A stretch of 64,000 nt of DNA from Lentzea nigeriaca (lineage in GTDB: Bacteria; Actinomycetota; Actinomycetes; Mycobacteriales; Pseudonocardiaceae). Every line of letters begins with the position of its first letter. Position 1 is the first letter of the stretch. A program made the translations under genes and the position numbers. The stretch lies in NCBI RefSeq assembly GCF_016907955.1, contig NZ_JAFBCX010000002.1, positions 310,001 through 374,000 of the forward strand. The letters are read 5' to 3'. This document shows positions 16,908 through 25,560 of the stretch, one piece after another. Below the pieces are notes generated by a model. That model saw only the letters and a program-made list of their open reading frames with translations. It was not told the DNA's origin and made no database searches.

Positions 16908-18116
16908 GTGGTGTCCTTCTCGGTGGCCGACATCTTCTCGGGTGCGGGCGGCATGAGCTACGGCTTCCACGCCCACCGCGACTTCCGGGTTGTCGGTGCC
17001 GCCGACGCGCAGATCGGCAAGCCGTCCTCGCGCTTGGGTTCATTGCGCTGCAACGACACGTACCGCGCGAACATCGGCGTCGACCCGTTGGAGGTCGACC
17101 TCTCGAAGGTGTCGCCCGCGGCGTTACGCGAGGTGTGGGGACTCCAAAGAGGTCAGCTCGACGTCCTGCTGGCGTGTCCGCCGTGCTCGGGTTTCAGCCG
17201 CATCACCGCCCAGAACCACATGCGCGACGACCCGCGGAACTCGCTGGTCGGCCGCATCGCCGTCTACGCGCAGGAGCTGCGGCCGAAGGTCGTGCTCGTC
17301 GAGAACGCCCGCGAGCTCGTCAAGGGCAAGCAGCGCCACCACTTCGACAGCCTGGCGCAGGAGCTCACCCGGATCGGCTACTCGGTCGCGGGCGGCACGC
17401 ACATGCTGTCCAAGTTCGGCCTGCCGCAGCTGCGGGAACGAACGCTGATGGTGGCCGTCGACGCGGGGCTGCCGTTGCTCACGATGGACGACCTCTGGGA
17501 GGGCAGGGTCATCCGCCCGTCCGCCATCACGGTCCGGCGCGCGATCGGCAAGCTTCCCCCGATCGAGGCCGGCGAGGCGCACCCGGAAGACCCCATTCAC
17601 GTGTCGCCGACGTTTTCTCAGGACCGCAGCCTGGAAAGAATGCGTGCGATTCCTGCGAACGGCGGATCGTGGGCGGATCTGCTCAGGTCTCCTGAGACCG
17701 CGGAGTTGTTGAATCCGGCACAACGCAAGATCGTCGAACAGCAGAACTGGGGTTCTCACCCGGACGTGTACGGCCGGATGTGGTGGGACGAACCGGCGAG
17801 GACGATCAAGCGTGAATGCGGTCACGTCGGCAACGGCCGTTATGCCCACCCCGAGCAGCACCGCCTCTGCACAGTCCGGGAGATGGCGTTGCTGCAGGGC
17901 TTTCCGCGGCAGTTCAGGTTCGACGTGTCCATTCTCGGCAACGCCTACCGCCACGTCGGCGACGCCGTACCACCGCTGATCGCGTACCAGCTGGCAGGGC
18001 TGACGCGGTGGATCCTCACAGGTCGGCGCCCCGAAGCCCGCGAGATGTGCCTGCGCGGCACTTCACTGCGTCCCGGCGACATTCGACCGGTGGAAGTTAC
18101 CGAAATGGTGGCGTGA
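16908..18116 (+). CDS. DNA (cytosine-5-)-methyltransferase
   Basis: A 402-residue C5 methyltransferase. Motif I DIFSGAGG is at 8-15, motif IV PPCSGF with catalytic Cys93, motif VI ENARE at 132-136, motif VIII QLRER at 174-178 and motif X GNAYRHVGDAVPP near 355. A target-recognition region lies between VIII and IX. It methylates cytosine at an unknown site. GTG 16908 or GTG 16911 could start it; a TACGAT box just upstream suggests a leaderless start. No cognate restriction gene lies next to it, so it may be a solitary methylase or part of an incomplete system. Confidence 0.93.
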   Translation: MVSFSVADIFSGAGGMSYGFHAHRDFRVVGAADAQIGKPSSRLGSLRCNDTYRANIGVDPLEVDLSKVSPAALREVWGLQRGQLDVLLACPPCSGFSRITAQNHMRDDPRNSLVGRIAVYAQELRPKVVLVENARELVKGKQRHHFDSLAQELTRIGYSVAGGTHMLSKFGLPQLRERTLMVAVDAGLPLLTMDDLWEGRVIRPSAITVRRAIGKLPPIEAGEAHPEDPIHVSPTFSQDRSLERMRAIPANGGSWADLLRSPETAELLNPAQRKIVEQQNWGSHPDVYGRMWWDEPARTIKRECGHVGNGRYAHPEQHRLCTVREMALLQGFPRQFRFDVSILGNAYRHVGDAVPPLIAYQLAGLTRWILTGRRPEAREMCLRGTSLRPGDIRPVEVTEMVA

Positions 18117-18426
18117 TCGATGAACCGCGAGTGTCCGCCATCCGTAGCGGTACGCGGCAATCGATAACTGTTCGGCAACGAATCTATCGTCACCTGACAA
18201 ATCGATTCCATCGTGGACCTATCCACTGTGGACGCCGTGAGTATCTTTTCGCTGGTCACGCAAGGTTTGTAGTGGTCTCCATACCTCACTCCATCGGGTG
18301 TAACTCGATCGGATAGTGTCCGCTCGCTTCCTGTCGGTTCAGTGTCGATCTCGATGTGCCGACCGTCCCGACGGGCGAACTGTCTTCCCACCGCGTTCGG
18401 GCTAACTTCAGCGAGCAAGGAGACCC
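18117..18426. other. Upstream region of the thioester surface-protein gene
   Basis: These 310 bases contain no gene. The AT-richer section 18160-18290 probably holds promoter elements, for example TAACTT at 18402-18407 near the ribosome site. A reliable -10/-35 pair cannot be assigned by eye. Confidence 0.35.
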
Positions 18427-19662
18427 ATGGCTTCCCGGTTGAGGATCGGCGCGGCGCTGCTCGGCGCCACCGCCGCCCTGTCGTTCTCGGCCCTGCCGGC
18501 TCACGCCGACGTCATCGCCACGCCGGACCAGGGCGACCAGCCCAAGGGTGAGTTCGTCGCGCTCAAGGAGGGCCCCCGCCTGCCCTCGCACAAGGAGCGC
18601 TACATCGAGACGGAGATCATCCGGCTCCAGATCCAGGGTCAGAAGGACACCAAGGTCTACGCGTACTGCGTGGAGCTGCCGACGGAGCTCTCGAATGGTG
18701 ACCACCTCCGCGAGGTGGAGTGGGGCAAGCACCCCAACCAGAAGCAGTTCAACGACAACGCGGGCAAGATTCTCTGGATCCTGACGAACTCCTTCCCCAA
18801 CCTTCCGATGAAGAAGGGTGTGGGCGGGGCCGACATCGAGACCAAGTGGGGCAAGCAGTTCAGCGAGAAGGAGACGATCGCCGCCACCCAGGCCGCGATC
18901 TGGCACTTCTCCGATGGTGCTGAGCTGGACATGAACGACAGCCGCAACAGCCAGGACGTCAAGGACCTGTACACAAAGTTCCTCGAGCAGGCCAAGGACG
19001 AGGCGCAGCCGAAGCCGACGCTGGAGGTCGACCCGGCCGAGAAGACGGGCAAGTCCGGCGAGAAGATCGGCCCGTTCAAGGTCACGACGACCGCGTCCGA
19101 GGTCAAGCTGACCGCAAACCTGCCCGAGGGTGTCACCATCACGGACGCCGCCGGCAACCCGCTCGCCGTGAAGAAGAAGGGCGACAAGGAGCTCGCCGTT
19201 CAGGGCACCGGCGAAAAGGTCTCCGAGTTCTTCGTGAACGTCCCGGCCGGTGCGAAGGACGGCGAGGCGTCGTTCCAGCTCTCGGCTGAGGCCACGCTGC
19301 AGGTTGGCCGCCTGTTCGTCGCGAAGGACAAGGACTCGGTCGGCGACGACAAGGTCGCCCAGTCCCTCATCGTCGCGCAGCCGTCGAACGCCAAGGTCGA
19401 GAAGGAGGGCAAGGCCAACTGGAAGGCCGGCGTCGTGCCGCCCACCTCGACGACCACGACGACCACCACGACCACGACGGAGACCACGACTCCGACCACC
19501 TCCACCACTCCGGCCGCTCCGGCGCCGGGTGGCAGCACCGACGACCTGGCTTCGACCGGTGCGTCGATCCTGTGGCCGCTCCTCGGCGGTCTCGCGCTCG
19601 TCGGCGCCGGTGTCGGTGCGCTGTTCGTGGTGCGCCGCAAGAAGGCCGGTGCTGCTGAGTAA
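18427..19662 (+). CDS. Thioester-domain surface protein with LAXTG sortase signal
   Basis: A 411-residue cell-wall protein. The signal peptide covers residues 1-27 (cleavage after ALPAHA). The thioester (TQXA-type) domain covers about 30-190, with Cys in VYAYCVEL and Gln in AATQAAIWHF, the pair that forms an internal Cys-Gln thioester. An Ig-like region follows to about 330, then a Thr-rich stalk, then LASTG, a membrane segment and RRKK as sorting signal. LAXTG is the motif used by class E sortases of high-GC actinobacteria. Thioester domains bind host or surface ligands covalently. ATG 18427 follows AAGGAG. A strong terminator ends the transcript, so the gene is probably monocistronic. Confidence 0.88.
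   Translation: MASRLRIGAALLGATAALSFSALPAHADVIATPDQGDQPKGEFVALKEGPRLPSHKERYIETEIIRLQIQGQKDTKVYAYCVELPTELSNGDHLREVEWGKHPNQKQFNDNAGKILWILTNSFPNLPMKKGVGGADIETKWGKQFSEKETIAATQAAIWHFSDGAELDMNDSRNSQDVKDLYTKFLEQAKDEAQPKPTLEVDPAEKTGKSGEKIGPFKVTTTASEVKLTANLPEGVTITDAAGNPLAVKKKGDKELAVQGTGEKVSEFFVNVPAGAKDGEASFQLSAEATLQVGRLFVAKDKDSVGDDKVAQSLIVAQPSNAKVEKEGKANWKAGVVPPTSTTTTTTTTTTETTTPTTSTTPAAPAPGGSTDDLASTGASILWPLLGGLALVGAGVGALFVVRRKKAGAAE
19444..19509 (+). repeat. Thr-codon low-complexity stalk repeat
   Basis: A run of ACC/ACG codons encodes about 20 threonines with a few Ser, Glu and Pro inside the wall-anchored protein. Such stalks span the peptidoglycan and are prone to length changes by slippage. Confidence 0.8.
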
Positions 19663-19678
19663 TCAGCACCCCCAGACG

Positions 19679-19716
19679 AACGCCCCCAGGGTCCGCGCCG
19701 GTCCTGGGGGCGTTTG
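19679..19716 (+). terminator. Terminator after the thioester protein gene
   Basis: A perfect 12-bp stem AACGCCCCCAGG (19679-19690) / CCTGGGGGCGTT (19703-19714) with a 12-nt loop. It lies between two convergent genes and could serve both directions. Confidence 0.8.
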
Positions 19717-19776
19717 CCGTTCCGCACGCGGGGCCCTCGCGTACTCCAGGAGAGTACGAAAGCTCCCCGCGTACTG

Positions 19777-21114
19777 TTACCGGCGGGTAATGCCCGCCAC
19801 GCTGATGTCTCCGTCAGCGATGGCGACGTCTCGTTGCGAGGACGCGCCGGAGAAGATCGCCCGTGCGGGATCGCGGAAGTTCTCCACGATCTCGACGCGC
19901 TGCACCGGCTTCGCCGTGGGGATCACGGTTTCCGGTGTCCACGAGCAGCCGAACCGCACAAGGTAGGTGTTCACGTTCGGCTTTCCGTCCTCAGTGGCGT
20001 ACACGCGCCAGGTGAACGGGTCGACCGGTTCCATCTCACGGGTCCGCAGGCCCCGTGCGACCTCCTTGGTCTCCCACGCGCGACCGTTCCAGGTGGACAG
20101 GTAGTTGTGCAGCGGCCCGTCGGCGGGGTCACCCATGAACCACAGCAGGAACGGCTTGCCCAGCGTCGTGCCGACGAGCTGGATGTAGTCGGGCGACTTC
20201 ACGTTGTTCGGCAGCGTCAGCGGGGTCTCCGCGACCTTCAGGTGCTGCTCCTGGTCGGCGTCGTCGATCTGGGTGCCCAGATCTGTGCCCGCGGCCGAGT
20301 AGAAGTGCAGGTTCCGCGGGTCGAACCACGTGTAGTAGAGGTTGCGGTGGTACCGGTCGTGCAGATGTCCTTCCGGGCCACCACCCGCGAGCGTGTACAC
20401 GATCCGCACGCGGCCGTTGTCCTCCTGCCGCAGCTGACCGATGTAGATCTCGTTCATGTTGTCGGCGCGGGAGGTCGAGCCGATCGCGAACCGGTCACCG
20501 GTCAGTTCCGTGGAGGTCTTCCACGTCCTGCCGTTGTCCTTCGACACCACGTAGAGCATCGGTCGCGTGTCCGTGGGTGTCGTGTGGTCGAGGTCGCGGG
20601 TCGTCTCGCGGTAGAAGACGTAGATCGTGCCGTCGCGCGTCACGAACGGCATTGGGTAGGTCGCCGCGTTCTTCGAGATCAGCGTCTCTTCCCAGACCCC
20701 GTCCGCCGAGTTGGGCTGTGGCGAACGGGACATGCGCAGCTCGACGTTGTGCATGCCGCGGAAGATCAGCAGATGCCCGTCCTTGGCCTGAACCATGGTC
20801 GGGTAGTTGTGCGAGTCCTTGTCCCCGTCCGCGACCCGGTTGGGCGCGGACCAGGTGGCCTTGCGGTGGTCGTACGTCTGGACGTAGCTGTCCTCGTACT
20901 GACCGGCCCACGAGATGAAGGTCTTCCCGACTTCGCGGTCGTACACCCCGCCCGCGACCGGGCGCCGGTCGCTGCGGGCCGCGACGTTCGTGGCCGTGGT
21001 CGTCACCGCGAACTTCGCCTTCCCCAGCACATCGGCCGTGGCGTGGGCCGAAGGGACTGCGACGAGCGGCAACAGCAGTACAGCGGACATAACTCCACGC
21101 AGGAGCCGTGTCAT
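19777..21114 (-). CDS. Secreted BNR-repeat protein
   Basis: A 445-residue exported protein with a signal peptide (LLRGVMSAVLLLPLVAVPSAHA). The mature part has the rhythm of BNR-4 / sialidase-like beta-propellers: YDREVGKTFISWAG, HNYPTMVQAKDGHLLIFRG, YVVSKDNGRTWKTSTEL (an Asp-box-like SKDNGRTW) and IRIVYTLAGGG. Related proteins act on polysaccharides such as ulvan or rhamnogalacturonan, but the substrate cannot be read here. ATG 21114 follows AGGAGGAC. It is convergent with the thioester protein. Confidence 0.8.
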   Translation of the reverse strand: MTRLLRGVMSAVLLLPLVAVPSAHATADVLGKAKFAVTTTATNVAARSDRRPVAGGVYDREVGKTFISWAGQYEDSYVQTYDHRKATWSAPNRVADGDKDSHNYPTMVQAKDGHLLIFRGMHNVELRMSRSPQPNSADGVWEETLISKNAATYPMPFVTRDGTIYVFYRETTRDLDHTTPTDTRPMLYVVSKDNGRTWKTSTELTGDRFAIGSTSRADNMNEIYIGQLRQEDNGRVRIVYTLAGGGPEGHLHDRYHRNLYYTWFDPRNLHFYSAAGTDLGTQIDDADQEQHLKVAETPLTLPNNVKSPDYIQLVGTTLGKPFLLWFMGDPADGPLHNYLSTWNGRAWETKEVARGLRTREMEPVDPFTWRVYATEDGKPNVNTYLVRFGCSWTPETVIPTAKPVQRVEIVENFRDPARAIFSGASSQRDVAIADGDISVAGITRR

Positions 21115-21279
21115 GTGGCTTGTCCTCCTGGTTCTGGCCGCGACGGCGGCCGACCAGGCGGCGGCGGGGCCATCATCGTTGCCGCCCAGCCGACTTGTCC
21201 AGGCGGAGTTGGCGTCATCGCGGCTATCAACACGTGGGGTCGTCTCGGGTACCCTGCGTCAGAAGCGGAGGAGCACCAC

Positions 21280-21453
21280 ATGAACTTCGACGAGATCAAG
21301 AACAAGGCCATGGACCTCGCCGAGCAGCACCACGAGCAGGTCGACAAGGGCGTGGACGCGGCGGCTGATTTCGTCGCAGGCAAGTTCGGTCACGAAGAGC
21401 AGGTCGACTCGGTCGCCGAGAAGATCAAAGACTTCCTTCCGGGTGGAGAGTGA
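21280..21453 (+). CDS. MT0933-like small antitoxin-type protein
   Basis: 57 residues: MNFDEIKNKAMDLAEQHHEQ, then a VDKGVDAAADFVAGKFG helix and VDSVAEKIKDFLPG. The size, acidic-basic helical pattern and VDKGxD motif match the Rv0909/MT0933 antitoxin-like family of actinobacteria. ATG follows GGAGGAGC at ideal spacing. No partner toxin gene lies adjacent, and many members are not proven antitoxins. The next gene's frame begins at its stop codon, but its likely start is 78 nt further on. Confidence 0.75.
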   Translation: MNFDEIKNKAMDLAEQHHEQVDKGVDAAADFVAGKFGHEEQVDSVAEKIKDFLPGGE

Positions 21454-21530
21454 ACTCCTTCAACGCCACTGACGCAGGGCGGGTGACCTCGAACGGGGAG
21501 ACCCGCTCTCCTTCTGCCCGCAGGCCAGAG

Positions 21531-22091
21531 ATGATCACCTGGCAGGGCCTCCACGAGCCACGCCTCGAACAGGTGCGGCTGCTGCTGTCGAGCGACCAGC
21601 GCCTGCGCGCCTCGGGCCGCATGGTGGCCGCGGGCCCCGACGAGCAGTTCAACGCCTCCTTCGAGGTCTCCGTCGGCGACAGCGGCCAGGTCACCCGCCT
21701 GCTGCTGCGCACAGCGACGGTGCTCGAGGAGCGCCACTGCTCCCTGTCGAGGACCGAGGACGGCGCCTGGCTCGTCGACCACGGCCAGGGCGCCAAACGC
21801 GAGACGTTCAACGACGCGCTCGACGTCGACGTCCAGTTCGCGGTCCTGTTCAACACCATCCCGATCAGGCGCCTCAACCTGCATCGCGAGGAAGGCGAGT
21901 TCGACCTTCCCGTCGTGTGGGTGTCGCTGCCCGACCTGTCGGTGAAGGTCGTGACGCAGACCTACAAGACGGTCTCGGTGGGCGACGAGGAGTCGGTGGT
22001 GCGGTTCCGCAGCGGTGGGTTCGAGCAGGACATCAAGGTCGACCAGAACGGCCTCGTCGTCGACTACCCGTTGATCTCGAAGCGGATTTAG
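21531..22091 (+). CDS. Putative glycolipid-binding protein (DUF1089 type)
   Basis: A 186-residue soluble beta-rich protein beginning MITWQGLHEPRLEQVRLLL. Its later segments (LLLRTATVLEERHCSLSRTE, GAWLVDHG, DVDVQFAVLFNTIPIRRL, DLPVVWVSLPDLSVKVVTQTY) match the putative glycolipid-binding family. These proteins form a closed barrel thought to hold a lipid. ATG 21531 was chosen by family N-terminus; the frame is open upstream to 21450. It may be cotranscribed with the small upstream gene. Confidence 0.72.
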   Translation: MITWQGLHEPRLEQVRLLLSSDQRLRASGRMVAAGPDEQFNASFEVSVGDSGQVTRLLLRTATVLEERHCSLSRTEDGAWLVDHGQGAKRETFNDALDVDVQFAVLFNTIPIRRLNLHREEGEFDLPVVWVSLPDLSVKVVTQTYKTVSVGDEESVVRFRSGGFEQDIKVDQNGLVVDYPLISKRI

Positions 22092-22175
22092 AACCCGTCC
22101 AAGAAGTGCTTCCTTCGTGGCGAGTCGCATCCAAACGATGGAGGAGAACGGCTCGAGGGTCCTAGCTTCCCGTCC

Positions 22176-22631
22176 ATGCCGAAACGGACTTCGAGCGTGG
22201 TCGGCCGCTCGTTCGGTGATGGTGTTCGCGATGCCATCCCACGCGCGGGCCTCACCCAGCGCAGGCTCGCCGAACTGCTCGGCTGGGAAAAGGCCAAGGT
22301 CTCCGACCTGGTGAAGGGCAAGGGCGGGGTCACCGAGGTCGAGCTGGCCATGTTGCTCGGCCTCCGCGGCGTCGGACCGGACGAGGCGCGTCGCCTGCTC
22401 GCGTTGTACCGAGAAACCCTGCGAAAGGGCTACCTCGAACTCGACGCCGACGGCGTGCCCAATCAGCTGCGCACCTTGATCGAGCGGGAGCGCCACAGCG
22501 GCACTTCGAGTGACTGCGTAGAGGTCGGGTATGGCGTCGGCATCCGGGACAGCAAGGCGCCGACCACGCACCTGCCCGTGTCGGACAAGGCGTGGTCGGC
22601 GTTCCTGACCGAGGTCAAAGCATCTCGCTGA
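22176..22631 (+). CDS. XRE-type HTH regulator fused to a DUF397 tail
   Basis: A 151-residue chimera. Residues 1-105 are the N-terminal part of a large actinobacterial XRE regulator (helix-turn-helix about 22-55, GLTQRRLAELLGWEKAKVSDL; then LLALYRETLRKGYLEL and QLRTLIERER). The usual regulator continues for about 170 more residues of a DUF5753-type domain. Here it jumps at HSGTSSDCVEVG into the last 45 residues of a DUF397 protein (VGIRDSKAPT, WSAFLTEVK). In these bacteria the two are normally neighbouring genes, so an internal deletion explains the fusion. It is in frame and overlaps the convergent peptidase gene by 17 nt. Confidence 0.8.
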   Translation: MPKRTSSVVGRSFGDGVRDAIPRAGLTQRRLAELLGWEKAKVSDLVKGKGGVTEVELAMLLGLRGVGPDEARRLLALYRETLRKGYLELDADGVPNQLRTLIERERHSGTSSDCVEVGYGVGIRDSKAPTTHLPVSDKAWSAFLTEVKASR

Positions 22632-24729
22632 GCACCTCCGGGTCGATGATGATCGGCGCGGGCCGGTAAGCCGGCGGCTCCACCCCCATGAGCGAGCGCA
22701 CCAGGAAGTCCCAGCAGCGCGTCCGCACGTAGGCCAGCTTGTCGATGTACAGGTGCTCGGCCCCCGGCACGATGAGCAGCTCGAAGTCCTTGCCCGCCGC
22801 GATCAGGGCGTCGGCCAGCCGCAGTGAGTGGTCCGGGTGCGCCGTGTCGTCCAGTTCGCCGTGCACCAGCAGCAGCTTGCCCTCCAACCGGTCCGCGATC
22901 TCGGTGTTGGACGCGCGCTCCCATGCCGACGGGTTGTCCGCGCCGTCGCACGACTCCGCCCAGCCCAGCCCGATGCATCGGGCGTCGTGCGAGCCGGACA
23001 GCGCCACACCGGCCTTGAACGTCTCGGGGAAGGCCAGCATCGCCCGTCCCGCCGCGAACCCGCCGCCGGAGTGGCCCATCACGCCCACGCGGTCGAGATC
23101 CATCCACGGGCGTGTCTCGGCCAGCTGGTGCAGCGCCGCGACGTGGTCCTCCAGGCTGCCCGCGTCGGCCAACCGGCCGTAGGACACGTCGAGGAAAGCC
23201 TTGCTACGGCCCGGAGTGCCGCGGCCGTCCAGCGCGACCACCACGAAGCCGAGTGCTGCCAAGGGTTCCGCGTCCAGGCCCATGCCGCCGGGGTCGAAGC
23301 ACGGGTCGACGCGCGTGACCTGCGGGCCGGGATAAACGTTGTCCACCACGGCATAGCTGCCGGACGGATCGAACCCGCGTGGCTTGTACAGCACGCCGTA
23401 GATGTCAGTGGAACCGTCGGCTGCCTTGACGCAGAAATGTTCTGGCGCGGTCCAACCGGTCTCGATGAGCCGCGTGATGTCGGCGCGTTCCAGCGAGACC
23501 AGCACGCGGCCGGTCCAGTCGCGGACCGTCGTCACCGGCGGACTGTCCACAGTGGACGCCGAGTCGACGAAGTACGCCTTGTTCTCCGACACCGTGACGA
23601 CGTGGTCCAGCGTGTCGTCGGTGACCAGGGCGAAACCGGTGCCGTCCAACGAAACGCGGCAGACCGTGCGGCGGTACGGGTCCTCCTCGACCAAACCCGA
23701 GGCGGTGAAGTACACGGCCCGGGAGGCCTCGTCGACGTGCAGGATCTCGCGCACCAGCCACTGGCCGGAGGTGACCTGACCCAGCAACGCACCGGTGTGG
23801 AGGTCGTAGCGGTAGAGGTGGCCCCAGCCGTCGCGCTGCGAGAACCACAGCACCTCGCCGGCCAGCACGCGGACGACCGGGGCGCCGTACATCCACTGGT
23901 TGGGGCTCATGCGGGTGGTTCCGGTCTCGCTCAGCACCACGCGGACCTCGCCGGTGCGGGCGTCCATCCGGTTCAGGGTCAGCGTGTGCTGGTCGCGCGT
24001 CCTGCTGATGAAGTACACGGCCGAGCTGTCCTCTGCCCACCACGCCCAGCCGAGCATGATCGGGGAGAACTCCGGCATGAGCAGTGGTGGCGTCTGGGCG
24101 CGGACCATCGTGCCTTCCGCGATGTCAAAGACGACCAGCTCCGCCAACGGCATGTGCTCGTCGCCGGGGTAGGCGTAGCGCTGGGTGTGCAGCACCGGGG
24201 CGCCGCCGTCGGCCGGCCTGGACTCCAGCAGGTGGGTCTGCCGGGTGTCGCGCTGGTCGGTCCGGTGCGCCAGCACCTTCGTGGAGTCGGGCGACCAGGC
24301 GAGCGCGGGCGGCATGTGCGGCAGGCCGAACTTGCGCATCAGCGTGCCGTAGCTGCCGGAGTCCGGGCCGTAGCCGTAGCCGTGGTTCTCCGAGCCGTCG
24401 GTGGTCAGCGCCCACTCGCGTTCACCGGAGCGGGCCCACAGGTCTTCTCCTCGCCGGGAGACGGCGAACTTGCCGTCGGGGGACGACACCTCCAGCGGGT
24501 TGCCGGGGGCGGGGAGGAACGGGGTGGGGTCGAAACCCGGCTGGCGGGTGCCCGTCGCCGGGTCGACCAGGACGAACTGACGGTCGGCGCCGTCGCGGAC
24601 CTGGTACCAGAAGCGGGCACCACCGTCGATCCACTGTGGACGGACCTTGTCGCCGACGACCAGCTCGCCGGGCGCGGCCGAGCGGCGGAGGAGCTTCTCT
24701 GCTGCCTGGTAGTTCTCGGTGGTGCTCAA
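22615..24729 (-). CDS. S9-family prolyl peptidase (DPP IV / acylaminoacyl type)
   Basis: A 704-residue serine peptidase without signal peptide, so probably cytoplasmic. Residues to about 430 form the DPP IV-type beta-propeller (AVSRRGEDLW, LAWSPDSTKVLAHR, YFISRTRDQHTLTLNRMD). The C-terminal alpha/beta-hydrolase domain has GHSGGG with Ser554, Asp near 627-628 in HGELDD, and His659 in PGAEHLY. It removes dipeptides or acyl residues from peptide N-termini. The start is TTG 24729 behind GGGGAG. It lies 27 nt downstream of the DUF4097 gene on the same strand, suggesting one transcript. Confidence 0.9.
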   Translation of the reverse strand: MSTTENYQAAEKLLRRSAAPGELVVGDKVRPQWIDGGARFWYQVRDGADRQFVLVDPATGTRQPGFDPTPFLPAPGNPLEVSSPDGKFAVSRRGEDLWARSGEREWALTTDGSENHGYGYGPDSGSYGTLMRKFGLPHMPPALAWSPDSTKVLAHRTDQRDTRQTHLLESRPADGGAPVLHTQRYAYPGDEHMPLAELVVFDIAEGTMVRAQTPPLLMPEFSPIMLGWAWWAEDSSAVYFISRTRDQHTLTLNRMDARTGEVRVVLSETGTTRMSPNQWMYGAPVVRVLAGEVLWFSQRDGWGHLYRYDLHTGALLGQVTSGQWLVREILHVDEASRAVYFTASGLVEEDPYRRTVCRVSLDGTGFALVTDDTLDHVVTVSENKAYFVDSASTVDSPPVTTVRDWTGRVLVSLERADITRLIETGWTAPEHFCVKAADGSTDIYGVLYKPRGFDPSGSYAVVDNVYPGPQVTRVDPCFDPGGMGLDAEPLAALGFVVVALDGRGTPGRSKAFLDVSYGRLADAGSLEDHVAALHQLAETRPWMDLDRVGVMGHSGGGFAAGRAMLAFPETFKAGVALSGSHDARCIGLGWAESCDGADNPSAWERASNTEIADRLEGKLLLVHGELDDTAHPDHSLRLADALIAAGKDFELLIVPGAEHLYIDKLAYVRTRCWDFLVRSLMGVEPPAYRPAPIIIDPEVLSEML

Positions 24730-24756
24730 CGTTTTCTCCCCAGTGTTCGAAAGTGG

Positions 24757-25362
24757 TCAGAGGCTGCGGGCGGTGATGTCGCCGTACGAGGTGGTGGCGC
24801 GGATGGTCAGGTCGGCGGTGCCGTTGTTCTTCAGCGAGTTCTGGATGCGGCCGTAGGAGGTGCCGGCGTCCAGCGAGGCCGAGAGACCGGCGGCGACGCC
24901 GATGGTGATGTCGCCCTTCTGCGTGCTGATCTCCGCGGAACCGGAGAGGCTGCCGACGGTGACGTCACCGGCCTGGGTGCTCACCCGCAGGCCCGCGGCC
25001 TCGTCGATCTTGATGTCGCTCTGCGCCGCCTCGAAGGCGACGTCGCCGAGCCGGCCGACGCCGCGGAACTCGGCCGCGGCCGCCCTGGCCTCGACGCGGG
25101 ACCCGGCGGGCAGCTGGACGGTGACCTCGACGGCACCGGAGGCGCCGAGGATCTGGTTCTTGACCTTGCCCTTGATCCGCAGGACACCATCGGCGAACTC
25201 GACCTCGGTCTGCTCGGCGGCCTTCACGTCGCGGCTCTTCGAGGCGTCCGACGGGCGGACGTCGATGGTTGTGTCGTCGCGGTCGGCGGCGATGAACTGG
25301 ACGAGACCCGCCGGGATGTCGAGGACGGTGGTGATCGGGGCGGGGGTGGCGAACTTCTGCAT
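24757..25362 (-). CDS. DUF4097 family beta-helix protein
   Basis: A 201-residue protein with repeating short strands (EVTVQLPAGSRVEARAAAAEF, RGVGRLGDVAFEAAQSDIKI, GLRVSTQAGDVTVGSLSGSAEISTQKGDITIG, TSYGDITARSL). This pattern marks the DUF4097 adhesin-like fold. There is no signal peptide. ATG 25362 follows AGGAGCC. It is the first gene of a minus-strand unit with the S9 peptidase and lies across a palindrome-rich region from the MarR-type regulator, which probably controls it. The molecular role is not established for the family. Confidence 0.75.
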   Translation of the reverse strand: MQKFATPAPITTVLDIPAGLVQFIAADRDDTTIDVRPSDASKSRDVKAAEQTEVEFADGVLRIKGKVKNQILGASGAVEVTVQLPAGSRVEARAAAAEFRGVGRLGDVAFEAAQSDIKIDEAAGLRVSTQAGDVTVGSLSGSAEISTQKGDITIGVAAGLSASLDAGTSYGRIQNSLKNNGTADLTIRATTSYGDITARSL

Positions 25363-25404
25363 CTCTGGCTCCTGTAGCTCGTTGTTTCTGATGAGCGAAA
25401 AGCT

Positions 25405-25532
25405 ACGTTGCGTTCATAGATACCGACAACAAGCTTGTTGCATCAGATATGCGTATATGCAGGTCATAGGCTATAAATTGTTGCAATGAGATGTAGATCT
25501 AATGCAACGATCACCCGCATTGCGTTGCAATG
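25405..25532. promoter_or_regulatory. Operator-rich divergent control region with GTTGCAATG motifs
   Basis: Between the DUF4097 gene and the MarR-type regulator the motif TTGCAAT and its complement recur. There is a perfect palindrome CATTGC-GTT-GCAATG (25518-25532). GTTGCAATGA (25480-25489) pairs with ATGCAAC (25502-25508), and GTTGCATCAG lies at 25437-25446. The DNA is AT-richer than its surroundings. The arrangement fits several binding sites for the adjacent regulator covering both promoters. Confidence 0.65.
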
Positions 25533-25560
25533 AAGTGAAGGTGAACGCTATGGTCGCGCC

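Noticed and set aside
19714..21114. Long plus-strand frame ahead of the small MT0933-like gene
   Set aside because: It is antisense to the BNR gene and Val/Arg/Gly-rich as such shadows are; the strong GGAGGAGC site supports the short gene.
22828..25377. 849-residue plus-strand frame opposite the S9 peptidase and DUF4097 genes
   Set aside because: It is a third-position GC shadow, with no domain, and covers two well-supported genes.
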